DNA of 64,000 nt from Candidatus Kosakonia sp. 282A-S69 (GTDB lineage Bacteria > Pseudomonadota > Gammaproteobacteria > Enterobacterales > Enterobacteriaceae): NCBI RefSeq assembly GCF_029433855.1, contig NZ_JAROAU010000001.1, positions 742,989 through 806,988 on the forward strand, written 5' to 3'. Shown here piece after piece: positions 8,461-16,543 of this stretch (positions are counted from its first letter, which is position 1; every line of letters begins with the position of its first letter). The notes beneath the pieces were generated by a model. That model was given only the letters and a program-made list of their open reading frames with translations. It made no database searches and was not told where the DNA came from. The translations under genes were made by a program, and so were the position numbers.

Positions 8461-9411
8461 TTACGCCCTCGCTTCCGACAACACCGAGGCGAGCGTGCGC
8501 TTCGCCAGCGTCAATTTAAATGCATTCTCCGCCGTCGGCTGCGCGGTGGCGAAGAGCTTCTCATACACCGCCTGTGCTCCCTGCGGCAGCGCCGCATCCG
8601 CTTCGGCAAGCCGCCACGGTTTATGGGCAACCCCGCCGATGGCGACGCGCCCGCTGCCGTCCGGGTGGACAATTGCCGCCACGGAGACCAGCGCAAAAGC
8701 GTAAGAAGCGCGGTCGCGCACTTTACGGTAGATATGCGTTCCGCCCGCCGGCGGCGGCAGGGTGACGGCAACGATCAGTTCGCCGGGCTGCAACACCGTC
8801 TCCAGATGCGGCGTGTCGCCCGGCGCGCGATAAAACACCGCCAGCGGGATCTGGCGTTCGCTACCGTCCGGGTTGACGGTCTCAACAATGGCATCAAGCA
8901 GTTGCATGGCAACCGCCATATCGCTCGGATGGGTGGCAATGCAGGATTCACTGGCACCGACCACCGCAAGCTGACGGCTGTAGCCGCCCAGCGCCGCGCA
9001 GCCGCTGCCCGGCTGGCGCTTGTTACAGGGCTGGTTGGTGTCGTAGAAATAGGGGCAGCGCGTGCGTTGCAGCAGGTTGCCTGCGGTCGTCGCCTGGTTA
9101 CGCAACTGCCCGGAAGCCCCGGCGAGCAGGGCGCGGGAAAGCACGGCATAATCACGGCGCACGCGCTCATCGGCGGCGAGGTCGGTGTTGCGCACCAGCG
9201 CGCCAATGCGCAGGCCACCTTCAGCGGTTTCTTCAATGCTATCCAGCGCCAGGCCATTGACATCAATCAGATGGGTCGGCGTCTCAATCGCAAGCTTCAT
9301 CAAATCCAGCAGGTTAGTGCCGCCAGCGATAAACTTCGCACCCGCTGTGCGCTGCGCACTGGCAGCCGCTTCGGCAGGGGTGGTGACCCGCTCATAGGTA
9401 AAGGTCTTCAT
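8461..9411 (-). CDS. paoB: aldehyde oxidoreductase FAD-binding subunit PaoB
   Basis: 316 residues. It carries the FAD-binding signature [14 protein letters not shown] and the conserved IATHPSDMA loop. A cysteine-rich insertion ([23 protein letters not shown]) matches the segment that in E. coli PaoB holds an additional [4Fe-4S] cluster, unusual in the xanthine oxidase family. It passes electrons from the Fe-S clusters to FAD. ATG overlaps the paoA stop by 4 bases, indicating translational coupling. Confidence 0.93.
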   Translation of the reverse strand: MKTFTYERVTTPAEAAASAQRTAGAKFIAGGTNLLDLMKLAIETPTHLIDVNGLALDSIEETAEGGLRIGALVRNTDLAADERVRRDYAVLSRALLAGASGQLRNQATTAGNLLQRTRCPYFYDTNQPCNKRQPGSGCAALGGYSRQLAVVGASESCIATHPSDMAVAMQLLDAIVETVNPDGSERQIPLAVFYRAPGDTPHLETVLQPGELIVAVTLPPPAGGTHIYRKVRDRASYAFALVSVAAIVHPDGSGRVAIGGVAHKPWRLAEADAALPQGAQAVYEKLFATAQPTAENAFKLTLAKRTLASVLSEARA

Positions 9412-9962
9412 GATTTCTCCCCGGCGGTCTCTTCAATTGCCGCCAGCATGTTGGCGTAGGCGCCACAGCGGCAGAGGTTGCCGCTCATGCGTTCACGGAT
9501 CTCATCTGCCGTTATCTCGGGCGGGGAGACAAGATCGAGGGTGACATGGCTGGGAATGCCCTGCTCAATCTCTTTCAGCATGGCAACGGAGGAGCAGATC
9601 TGCCCCGGCGTGCAGTAACCGCACTGGTAACCATCATGTTTAACAAAAGCCGCCTGCATGGGATGGAGATCGTCCGGTGAGCCGAGACCTTCGATGGTGG
9701 TGATTTCAGCATCCTGCTGCATCACCGCCAGGGTGAGGCAGGAGTTAATGCGTCGGCCATTGACGATCACCGTGCAGGCGCCGCACTGACCGTGATCGCA
9801 CCCTTTCTTGGTGCCGGTGAGGTGTAAACTTTCACGCAGTGCATCCAGCAGCGTGGTACGGGTATCAACCTCAAGCTGGCGGCGCTCGCCGTTGACAGTT
9901 AAGGATAGCGGGATCATTTCCGGGGCGCGGTGCGCGTCCGGGGTGTTGCCGTGGTTGCTCAT
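9408..9962 (-). CDS. paoA: aldehyde oxidoreductase [2Fe-2S] subunit PaoA, without Tat signal
   Basis: 184 residues with both [2Fe-2S] motifs: [11 protein letters not shown]...C in the plant-ferredoxin-like domain and [10 protein letters not shown]...CRCG in the helical domain. E. coli PaoA (229 residues as I recall it) has a twin-arginine signal between its N-terminal MSNQG... and the start of the ferredoxin domain. Here [12 protein letters not shown] is followed directly by [14 protein letters not shown], so about 45 residues including the RR motif are absent. GGAGG six bases before ATG 9962 makes this start secure. The heterotrimer would then stay in the cytoplasm unless exported otherwise. 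Confidence 0.9.
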   Translation of the reverse strand: MSNHGNTPDAHRAPEMIPLSLTVNGERRQLEVDTRTTLLDALRESLHLTGTKKGCDHGQCGACTVIVNGRRINSCLTLAVMQQDAEITTIEGLGSPDDLHPMQAAFVKHDGYQCGYCTPGQICSSVAMLKEIEQGIPSHVTLDLVSPPEITADEIRERMSGNLCRCGAYANMLAAIEETAGEKS

Positions 9963-10008
9963 ACCAGGCCTCCAGTCATCAATGCGGGTGAATAAAAGGT
10001 TTGCGCTT

Positions 10009-10021
10009 ATAACGGCGTTAT
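10009..10021. promoter_or_regulatory. palindrome upstream of paoA, possible operator
   Basis: ATAACGGCGTTAT is a perfect 13-base inverted repeat 46 bases before the paoA start codon. It could be an operator for the pao operon. It does not clearly match a binding site I know. The position is the only argument for function. Confidence 0.3.
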
Positions 10022-10130
10022 CATTTTTTTAAGTTTTAAGCATAGACGGCACTCCGGAGCGGATTACTCCTAAATCATCGCGACGATAGAGGGGCAAGGA
10101 GAAGTGCGGAGTGCGGGCAGAGAGGGGGGC

Positions 10131-10217
10131 GCCACGCCCCAGCGTGGCTGGCTGAACCCCGGCGCTAAAAATTTTTTGTCGCTTACCCGGTGCGTGAGTG
10201 GTAAGCGCGGCACCGGG
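10131..10217. repeat. two hairpins between the orphan gene and paoA
   Basis: GCCACG/CGTGGC forms a 6-base stem at 10131-10148, and CCCGGTGC/GCACCGGG an 8-base stem at 10186-10217. The second resembles a short REP-like unit (CCCGGTGCG...CGGCACCGGG). No T tract follows, so simple terminators are unlikely. The rest of 10030-10253 shows no coding frame. Confidence 0.4.
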
Positions 10218-10253
10218 CGAAACCTACTTTTTAATGAGGTAATGGGAGGCGGT

Positions 10254-10925
10254 TTACTTATATTCACTCCATTTCTTGCGGTCATTGAATATTTCTTTGA
10301 TCTGTCCGTTTTGAATAATGGATTGCACAATGTCATCTTCCCATGGGGCCAAAACGACCTTTCCTTCAAGCCAAAAGAAGATATGGCTTTTCACATTTTC
10401 GTTCATCCTGTTGCGGTAAATCCACCTTAATTCAGCGCCGGTGATGGCTCTGTTCTTCTTCTTACCATTGCTGGCTGGTGTGTCGGCGTTTTTACCTTTA
10501 TGTTGTTTATTTATGACATTACTTATATTTAAGTCATCGAGAACAAAATGTACGTTTCTGCCAGAATTAACTGCCCATTGCAGGCCTGCTTTTGCCTTTC
10601 TGCGAATATCTTCGTTGTTGCCTGCGGAATCCAGGGCGCTTTTATATTTTGGACTGCTTTTTAAAAAGTTACGAAACTCTTGCTCAAATTGGGCGTAACG
10701 CTGATTGGTGAAGGGGTCGCTTTTAAGGATTTTTAGTTCATCAATGGTTAACGTCCTGGATTTAAAGGGTTCTTTGTGTTCCGCATACCATCTGCGGCCC
10801 AGTTCTGAGTGCACGCCATATATCAAATCGCCCTGCTTAACGGGGCTGTTATCATTAGTTTGTTCATTATCTGTAGAGGTTGGCGAAAGAGTGGTCGCGC
10901 TTTTCTTTTTACTGAATAGACGCAT
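10254..10925 (-). CDS. unidentified 223-residue protein of atypical composition
   Basis: GGGGG six bases before ATG 10925 supports this start. The protein begins MRLFSKKKSATTLSPTSTDN with a Ser/Thr/Asn-rich linker of about 30 residues, then a charged helical body (QRYAQFEQEFRNFLKSSPKYK) and a C-terminal module ELRWIYRNRMNENVKSHIFFW...APWED. No signal peptide, membrane segment or known catalytic motif. The gene is far more AT-rich than its neighbours, suggesting transfer. A disordered polar N-terminus plus folded C-terminus is compatible with a secreted effector or a toxin-like protein, but I see no proof. Confidence 0.6.
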   Translation of the reverse strand: MRLFSKKKSATTLSPTSTDNEQTNDNSPVKQGDLIYGVHSELGRRWYAEHKEPFKSRTLTIDELKILKSDPFTNQRYAQFEQEFRNFLKSSPKYKSALDSAGNNEDIRRKAKAGLQWAVNSGRNVHFVLDDLNISNVINKQHKGKNADTPASNGKKKNRAITGAELRWIYRNRMNENVKSHIFFWLEGKVVLAPWEDDIVQSIIQNGQIKEIFNDRKKWSEYK

Positions 10926-11269
10926 AATTCCCCCTTGCTTTTACGGCATGTTTAACATCTGTCAGACAACAAATAGGTGATGTTCATACTGATTTATTTA
11001 AAACGGTAGTATTAATGTAATTAGCGCAATGAAGAGGGATTGTAACCAGAAGTTGATATTCTTTCAGATTTTTCACGCTCTTTTATAGGAGGGGGAACCT
11101 TTAAATAAATAGAGGTTGTTGTATCACTTCAGTTATTGCGCGCTTATAGATAAGCGGCTTGAACAGCAAGATACGAAGCCGCTTAGTATAAGTAAAATCT
11201 AAATGTGACACTCTCATCCAGATAAGCAAAAGGCTATTTGGCTCAATCTGATGAAAGCGTCAAATTAAT
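10926..11269. other. 344-base gap without a gene; one inverted repeat
   Basis: AT-rich spacer between the orphan gene and zinT. The only structure is TAAGCGGCTT/AAGCCGCTTA (11151-11160 with 11176-11185), a perfect 10-base inverted repeat with a 15-base loop and no T tract. I see no coding frame or tRNA. Confidence 0.5.
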
Positions 11270-11908
11270 TCAGTGATGGAGCATCTCGTCGACAATCTGC
11301 TCTTTGGTCATATTGTAGGGGTAGTAGGTCGGCCAGTTATCCATCTCTTTCAGCAACGCCTCCTGAGACTCATTGCCCATGAAAATATGGAAATGCTGAG
11401 ACTTGCGCGGCGCAATGGTGTGATCGCTGAACTGCACATACTTCGGCGCTTTTGAGCTGGCATCTTTACACTCAAACAGATAGCGCACACCCTTTTTGCC
11501 CGAAACGTAGGTCAGGATCTTGTAGCCAGCATAGTCGTAGCGGCAGCTGTTAACCGTTTTGCCGGTGTGAAACTCCATCACGTTGTTTTCAATGCCGATC
11601 ATATCGATATTCGTGGCGTAGCCCTTTTTGTAATAGTCGCGATACTCCTCCACCGTTTTATCGCCGTGCTGCGCCTTTTTCTTCAGCACCGGATCGAGAT
11701 CGCCGCTCAGCAGGTAAGGGTTAACGGATTGCCAGACTCCATCCCAGTCAGACAGCGCGCGGTCTTTTACATCCTTATCATCAATAATCCCCTCGCTCGC
11801 TTTACGCTCCACTTCTGTCAGCGGTTTGCCGTGGTGATGCCCATGGGCAAAGCCCTGTGCGCTCAGCAGCAGCGCGCCCATTCCCAAGGCCAAAGCCGTT
11901 TTCTTCAT
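11270..11908 (-). CDS. zinT: periplasmic zinc/cadmium-binding protein ZinT
   Basis: 212 residues with a signal peptide ([20 protein letters not shown]) followed by the metal-binding HGHHHG stretch. The mature calycin-like domain includes [19 protein letters not shown] near residue 55 and the conserved C-terminal histidines [16 protein letters not shown]. ZinT carries zinc in the periplasm and helps ZnuABC under zinc starvation. Start taken as ATG 11908 behind GGGAG. A strong Zur box lies upstream (separate entry), so repression by Zur-Zn is expected. It is monocistronic. Confidence 0.95.
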   Translation of the reverse strand: MKKTALALGMGALLLSAQGFAHGHHHGKPLTEVERKASEGIIDDKDVKDRALSDWDGVWQSVNPYLLSGDLDPVLKKKAQHGDKTVEEYRDYYKKGYATNIDMIGIENNVMEFHTGKTVNSCRYDYAGYKILTYVSGKKGVRYLFECKDASSKAPKYVQFSDHTIAPRKSQHFHIFMGNESQEALLKEMDNWPTYYPYNMTKEQIVDEMLHH

Positions 11909-11944
11909 CACTGTGTCACTCCCTGGTTACGTTTGTCATGAATT

Positions 11945-11968
11945 GAAATGTTATATTATAACAAAAAC
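11945..11968 (-). promoter_or_regulatory. Zur box of zinT
   Basis: On the + strand GAAATGTTATATTATAAC and the following ACAAAAAC match the enterobacterial Zur palindrome (GAAATGTTATA-N-TATAACATTTC) in the left half and core. It sits about 37-60 bases upstream of the zinT start, where Zur would block transcription. Confidence 0.85.
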
Positions 11969-12254
11969 AAACACCAGCCCCCGGTAGTGCCGCCAGCACC
12001 GGACAGACGGCAACACATGTGATTAGTACCCTAAACGCAGCGGTAAAATAAATTTAGCGCCACGCTACGCTTTTTTTCTTCATTAACCAGAGAGATACGA
12101 GGAATGAGAAAAAACAATTTTTGTTAAACGTGGATGGAATTAACGGCTGCGCTTTGACTAATTTATGATTATTGCCAAACTTGATCATGAAAGGCGATTA
12201 ATATGATGCTGATGTCATATTGATTATTTTTAAAACGACAGATGGAGAAATAAC

Positions 12255-12428
12255 ATGGCCGAGCATAGAGGCGGTTCCGGTAATTTCGCTGAAGATCGTG
12301 AAAAAGCCTCAGAAGCAGGGCGCAAAGGCGGACAGCAGAGCGGTGGGAACTTTAAAAACGACCCAGAGCGCGCGTCCGAAGCCGGTAAAAAAGGCGGACA
12401 GAATAGCCACGGCAGCAATCAAAAATAG
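12255..12428 (+). CDS. KGG-repeat (con-10 family) stress protein, YmdF/YciG-like
   Basis: A 57-residue glycine/lysine-rich hydrophilic protein, MAEHRGGSGNFAEDREKASE at its start, with two copies of the KGG motif unit (EDREKASEAGRKGGQQ and DPERASEAGKKGGQN). E. coli YmdF has the same length and YciG is nearly identical in sequence. In Salmonella YciG-type proteins are linked to motility and stress; the family is under RpoS control in E. coli (known for the family). ATG 12255 is preceded by GGAGAAATAAC. Confidence 0.9.
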   Translation: MAEHRGGSGNFAEDREKASEAGRKGGQQSGGNFKNDPERASEAGKKGGQNSHGSNQK

Positions 12429-12919
12429 TGGTGCCGTTGCTGTTTTAACGTAACGTTTAAAAATAGATATTTTTAAATGTCAGCGAGTCGGAAACGGCTC
12501 GCTTAATTATTTGTAGGGTGTTTAAAACTGCAAATAATAATATTTGTTCCCTTCGTGAATTATTTCCTGCCGGGATGTAGGCATAAAAAAATCCCTCAGG
12601 TACAGGAAATCCGATCTGCGCCTGAGGGTATGCAAATGCATCTTCGTTACTAACAATGAGTTGGCGACTTATGCACAATTGCGTATCAGAATAGGCTGCT
12701 CCCTGATCTATTTGTAATGAATTTTTACGAACCTCACGAATAAATTATTTCATGAATAAATATTTGAAAATAATGATTTTTTGGCTATGTGGACGGTTTT
12801 TTGAACCGATTCAGCTTAATTCTTCTCCGCTTGTGGGTGATTTTTAGCCCGCTGCCGCCTGGTTTAGCATTGCCGGCCTGACTATATTTACTAAACATAC
12901 ATTCGTAAAAGGAGGTTTT
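12429..12919. other. 491-base AT-rich gap with no protein gene
   Basis: Apart from the minus-strand terminator-like hairpin at 12585-12628, this spacer shows no plausible coding frame. The short frames present use TTG starts without ribosome binding sites. It could hold a small RNA on the minus strand (see findings). Confidence 0.4.
12585..12628 (-). terminator. rho-independent terminator read on the minus strand
   Basis: CCTGAGGG and CCCTCAGG (arms 12621-12628 and 12593-12600) form an 8-base stem, and the 3' side on the minus strand runs into seven T. No minus-strand gene lies upstream within 1 kb, so the terminated transcript is unknown. Confidence 0.6.
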
Positions 12920-12997
12920 GTGCTCACTATTGAAAAAGACGATCCACGCGAAGCGCCGGAATCCGGCGATAAAAAACCGCAACCGGTTAAAAAATAG
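12920..12997 (+). CDS. candidate 25-residue small protein
   Basis: AAAGGAGG is followed by TTTT and GTG at 12920, an ideal translation start. The frame encodes a charged, proline-containing peptide starting MLTIEKDDPREAPESGDKKP and ends with TAG at 12995, five bases before a perfect terminator. Ribosome binding site, stop and terminator spacing together look like a real small gene. No membrane segment. I do not recognise it. Confidence 0.5.
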   Translation: MLTIEKDDPREAPESGDKKPQPVKK

Positions 12998-13001
12998 TCA
13001 T

Positions 13002-13025
13002 AAGGTCGCTTCGGCGGCCTTTTTT
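13002..13025 (+). terminator. rho-independent terminator
   Basis: AAGGTCGC-TTCG-GCGGCCTT forms an 8-pair stem (one G-U) with a UUCG loop followed by six T. It lies right behind the 25-residue frame and before the hutX promoter. Confidence 0.85.
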
Positions 13026-13059
13026 ATTGCGCGTAAGCGCGTGGTTTTTTCTGCAGATA

Positions 13060-13078
13060 AATGATAGTAATTCTCATT
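13060..13078. promoter_or_regulatory. Fur box upstream of hutX
   Basis: AATGATAGTAATTCTCATT matches 16 of 19 positions of the palindromic Fur site AATGATAATTATTATCATT as I know it. It is 50 bases upstream of the hutX start codon, so iron-dependent repression is expected. Confidence 0.75.
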
Positions 13079-13127
13079 AGTCGCTGCGGTGGAGAGGTGG
13101 CGAAGGGAAAGTCAAAAGGAGATAGAG

Positions 13128-13616
13128 ATGACAGAGAAGAGTTTAGAGGAGTTTCTGCACACCGAGCCTGATTGCATACTGGAACACGTTGCCCGGCATT
13201 ACCAGACCACGCTGCTGGAAGTGGTGCGGCAACTGCCGGGCAGCAAAATGATTGCTGGCAGCCACTTTGACGCGGTGTGGCAGGAAGTCACCACCTGGGG
13301 CAAGGTGATGTTACTGATCCATACCGAAGATGTGATCCTCGAATGCAGTATTGCGCTGCCGACGGGCTTTTACAGCCATGGCTACTTCAATTTGCGGGGA
13401 AAGGAGCAGGTATCGGGTCATATCAAGGCCGATCGCTGCACACATATCGCCTTTATAGAACGCAAATTTATGGCCCTGGATGCCGCCACGATTCTCTTTT
13501 TCAACGCCGCAGGCAGCGCGATGCTGAAAATTTTCGTCGGTCGTGACGAGCATCATCAGCTTCTTGCCCCGCAGTTAGCGGCGTTTCGCGCGCTGGCGCA
13601 GTCGTTGGCGCAGTAA
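13128..13616 (+). CDS. hutX: heme utilisation cytosolic carrier HutX/ChuX
   Basis: 162 residues from ATG 13128, chosen because AAAAGGAGATAGAG precedes it; an earlier GTG frame has no such site. The protein matches the ChuX/HutX family, cytosolic heme-binding proteins that handle heme after import. It begins MTEKSLEEFLHTEPDCILEH, continues with a helical DNA-binding-like segment and the beta-rich heme pocket (GYFNLRGKEQVSGHIKAD; IAFIERKFMALDAATILFFN). It faces the heme transport genes across a SelW-like gene and shares their Fur control. Confidence 0.9.
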   Translation: MTEKSLEEFLHTEPDCILEHVARHYQTTLLEVVRQLPGSKMIAGSHFDAVWQEVTTWGKVMLLIHTEDVILECSIALPTGFYSHGYFNLRGKEQVSGHIKADRCTHIAFIERKFMALDAATILFFNAAGSAMLKIFVGRDEHHQLLAPQLAAFRALAQSLAQ

Positions 13617-13628
13617 CCTGCGGCTGGC

Positions 13629-13919
13629 TTATTCGCTTTGCTTTTCAACATGACCCAACGGTTTTTCCGGGAAGCAGCAGTCGCGTACGCGGCGCTTCAG
13701 CTCTGCGGCATCGGGAAAACCGCCATCTTGCTTGCGGTCCCAAATGACGCAGCCATCCGCTTCGATAACAAAAATGCCGCCAGTGCCGGGGATCAGCGTC
13801 ACGGATCCTAAGTCATTACTGAAAGTATGGAGCAGCTCTTGCGCCATCCAGCTGGCGCGCAGCATCCAGTTGCACTGCGCACAGTAGTGCAGGGTGATGA
13901 CAGGTTTAGTGGACATCAT
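13629..13919 (-). CDS. SelW/SelT/SelH (Rdx) family redox protein
   Basis: 96 residues from ATG 13919. It has the CxxC redox motif in LHYCAQCNWMLRASW (CxxU in selenoprotein W) and the typical strand pattern LGSVTLIPGTGGIFVIEADG with WDRKQDGGFPDAAELKRRVRD. Members are thioredoxin-fold proteins of uncertain function. The gene lies between hutX and the heme receptor and shares a divergent promoter region, including a Fur box, with the receptor. It may therefore be iron-regulated, perhaps protecting against heme-derived oxidants (inference). Confidence 0.85.
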   Translation of the reverse strand: MMSTKPVITLHYCAQCNWMLRASWMAQELLHTFSNDLGSVTLIPGTGGIFVIEADGCVIWDRKQDGGFPDAAELKRRVRDCCFPEKPLGHVEKQSE

Positions 13920-13989
13920 TTTGTTACCTGAAGGGAAAGGGGTCAGCAAAGTGTAAGCAAAATGTTGAGATTATGAAATCGTTGCAAGT

Positions 13990-14008
13990 GATAATGGTTA
14001 TCATTATT
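13990..14008. promoter_or_regulatory. Fur box between the SelW-like gene and the heme receptor
   Basis: GATAATGGTTATCATTATT matches the classical Fur consensus GATAATGATWATCATTATC at 17 of 19 positions. It is about 115 bases before the receptor start and about 70 bases before the SelW-like start, so it can govern both. Confidence 0.88.
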
Positions 14009-14122
14009 ATCCTGACAATAACAGAGAGCCGATGCCAGACCCGTGCGGCGGGTGTACGGTTCCGCCGATTTTCTGGGAGTTGATGTGAGCCGGATGATAA
14101 TAATTCAAAGGCACACACACTT

Positions 14123-16477
14123 ATGGCGACTTCACCCTTTTACCGGCTACGCTTCAGAAACCGCGTGCTGGTCACCTCATTTCTGACAACGCTTACGCCC
14201 ACTGCAACATTTGCGGCAGAAACGGCCTCACGCGAAGAACACGATCGCGCAGAAGAGATGGTCATTACCGCGCCTGCGCTACGGCTCAGGGCCGGAAGCG
14301 ATCGCGCCATCGACGCCGATGCCCTGCAACACAAAGGCGCGAATGATTTTGGCTCCATCATGCGCTATGAACCGCTGATGGGGGCGACCGGAAGTGGGGG
14401 CGGTTCCGGCAATGGTAAGAGCGGTTTCGACCGCGGCGGGTATACCGGTTATAACATTCGTGGTCTTGAGAGTAACCGTGTAGGCATTGATGTCGACGGT
14501 ATTCCCCAGCCGGAAGCGACCGGGCGCAGCTACGCCGGGCGTGCCGGGCTTAACACCTTCGGCATTGGCCGCGACTATATCGATCCCTACCTCTACGGCA
14601 GCGTGGCGATCCAGCCGGGTGCCACCTCTGCGGAGCAGGCCAACACCGCCATCGGCGGCAATGTCTCGTTCCGGCCAAAATCCGCTGATGACTATCTCTA
14701 TGAGACGAAGCGGCATTACGCGGGCTACCAGAGCGATTACGACTCCAGCGATCGCAGCTTGCACAACGGCGTAACGGCCGCGGCAGGGGATGAACGCGAG
14801 CGCGGTATTGTGGTTTTCAGCCGCCGCGATGGCCAGCAAACGCGCAACAACAGCGACAGGATCGCGGCTTACCCCGCTAACTGGCACTCCGATGCGCTGC
14901 TGCTCTCGCTCATCCTGCAAGCCTCCGAGGCGCATAAACTGACCTATACGGCGGACTACTACCACAAAACCACGCATACCCACTTTAATGCCTGGAACCG
15001 TGACGGCAGCGCTATTATTGGCAACACCCAACAGGGGAGCCACACCCGGCGCTGGGGCATCAGCCTGAAAGATGACTGGACACCGCTTGACGCGTGGGTC
15101 GATAGCGCCTCAACAAAGCTCTATTTTCAGCACACGCAGGCGCATGACCGCACGTGGATGCCGGACAGCACCACCCGCATGTCGGGCAACGTCTACTCCA
15201 GTTACGACACCGATACGCTAGGCATTCAGCATGCGCTGGCGAAGAGCATTGGTCGTCACGATCTGCGCGCCGGCTTCAATGCCAGCAGCAGCAAAACCCA
15301 GCGCCCGTTCCGCCAGCAACCTCTGCCGAGCAGAAGTAGCGCGATCATGCAGCCTGAAGCGGACAGTAAAAGTGAGATCCTCGGCGCATTTCTGCAGGAT
15401 CAGATCAATTTCGCTGCCGGTGGACACCACTTTGCCCTCACTCCCGCCATACGCGTGATGTATCAGTCGATGAAGCCGGAGAACCTGGGCAGCCTGACGA
15501 CCACCAGCAATGTGCTGAAGACCACGGATGTCGCCGCGCTGTACCACAAAAACAGCGACACCGAGTGGCTGCCATCGCTCACCTTCCAGTATGCCATCAC
15601 GCCTCGTTTAATGAGCTACCTGCAATACCGCCGCGGGGCGCAGTTCCCCAATGCCAGCCAGCGTTATGGTTCGTGGAATCTCGGCTCCAGTTATGCCGGG
15701 CGCGCGCAGTATGCGCTGATCGGTAACGCGGCGCTAAAAACCGAAACCAGCGACAACCTCGAATGGGGGTTGAAAGGCGAAGTGGCGCAGGGCGTTACGC
15801 TGCGCAGTGCGCTCTTCTACAACAGCTATAAAAACTTTATCGCCTATACCCGCTATCGCCGCGCCGACAGCCCGGCCAACTTTGCCAGCGTGCCATCAAA
15901 TATCTACACCAGCTACCAGGCGGAAAACCGCGATAAAGCCTTTATCTATGGCGGTGAAATCAGCGCCACGCTCCATGTCGGCCGCTGGTTTGACGAGGTC
16001 GACGGGCTGCATGCAACGCTCGCTTATGGCTACGCCGAGGGGAAAGCCAAATCACGCTACTTGGGCGACAGTTACCGCGATCTTGATAGCGTCGCGCCAA
16101 TGAAAGCGATTGTCGGCCTCGGCTGGGACGATCCGGCAAAACGCTACGGCACCGCGCTGACCGCCACCTTTGTCAAAGGCAAGCGCGCCACCGCGACCAG
16201 CCGTGAAACCTATCAGAACAGCGGCGAGCCGATCGCCTCCACCAGCAGTAGCTATATGCGCATACCCGGTTACGGGCTCGTCGATCTCAGCGCCTGGTGG
16301 CAGGTGGCGAAGCACGTAAAGGTTAACGGCGGCGTCTACAACCTCACCAACCGCAAATATTGGGATTACCTCAGCAGCCGTACGCAGGAAACGAGCACCC
16401 TGCAGGATAGCTATGACAATGCGCTGGCCGTGATGCCGGGGCGTAGCTGGCAGTTGGGCGTCAATATTGATTTTTGA
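14123..16477 (+). CDS. hmuR: TonB-dependent heme/hemoglobin receptor
   Basis: 784 residues: signal peptide ending near TPTATFA, TonB box EEMVITAPA around residue 45, plug domain with a glycine-rich insert (TGSGGGSGNGKSG) and YNIRGLESNRVGIDVDGIP, then a 22-strand barrel ending in LGVNIDF with the usual terminal Phe. The following hmuSTUV genes and the Fur box identify heme as substrate. It is longer than the usual HmuR (about 680), and in place of the FRAP and NPNL boxes it has QFPNASQRYG and NAALKTETSDNLEW, so it belongs to a different receptor subgroup. The gene symbol follows context only. Confidence 0.85.
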   Translation: MATSPFYRLRFRNRVLVTSFLTTLTPTATFAAETASREEHDRAEEMVITAPALRLRAGSDRAIDADALQHKGANDFGSIMRYEPLMGATGSGGGSGNGKSGFDRGGYTGYNIRGLESNRVGIDVDGIPQPEATGRSYAGRAGLNTFGIGRDYIDPYLYGSVAIQPGATSAEQANTAIGGNVSFRPKSADDYLYETKRHYAGYQSDYDSSDRSLHNGVTAAAGDERERGIVVFSRRDGQQTRNNSDRIAAYPANWHSDALLLSLILQASEAHKLTYTADYYHKTTHTHFNAWNRDGSAIIGNTQQGSHTRRWGISLKDDWTPLDAWVDSASTKLYFQHTQAHDRTWMPDSTTRMSGNVYSSYDTDTLGIQHALAKSIGRHDLRAGFNASSSKTQRPFRQQPLPSRSSAIMQPEADSKSEILGAFLQDQINFAAGGHHFALTPAIRVMYQSMKPENLGSLTTTSNVLKTTDVAALYHKNSDTEWLPSLTFQYAITPRLMSYLQYRRGAQFPNASQRYGSWNLGSSYAGRAQYALIGNAALKTETSDNLEWGLKGEVAQGVTLRSALFYNSYKNFIAYTRYRRADSPANFASVPSNIYTSYQAENRDKAFIYGGEISATLHVGRWFDEVDGLHATLAYGYAEGKAKSRYLGDSYRDLDSVAPMKAIVGLGWDDPAKRYGTALTATFVKGKRATATSRETYQNSGEPIASTSSSYMRIPGYGLVDLSAWWQVAKHVKVNGGVYNLTNRKYWDYLSSRTQETSTLQDSYDNALAVMPGRSWQLGVNIDF

Positions 16478-16543
16478 CCCGGTAGCCTGTTCCCCCCCGC
16501 GCGCGTGCCGGGGACGTTAAGCCACAGAAAGGATGTGAAAAAT

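Noticed and set aside
5752-9459. Long open frames opposite the pao genes (345, 219 and 375 codons)
   Set aside because: They are antisense to well-identified genes, lack ribosome binding sites, and arise from high GC with biased third positions.
11151-11185. Inverted repeat as zinT terminator
   Set aside because: A perfect stem but no T tract on either strand, and too far (85 bases) after the stop.
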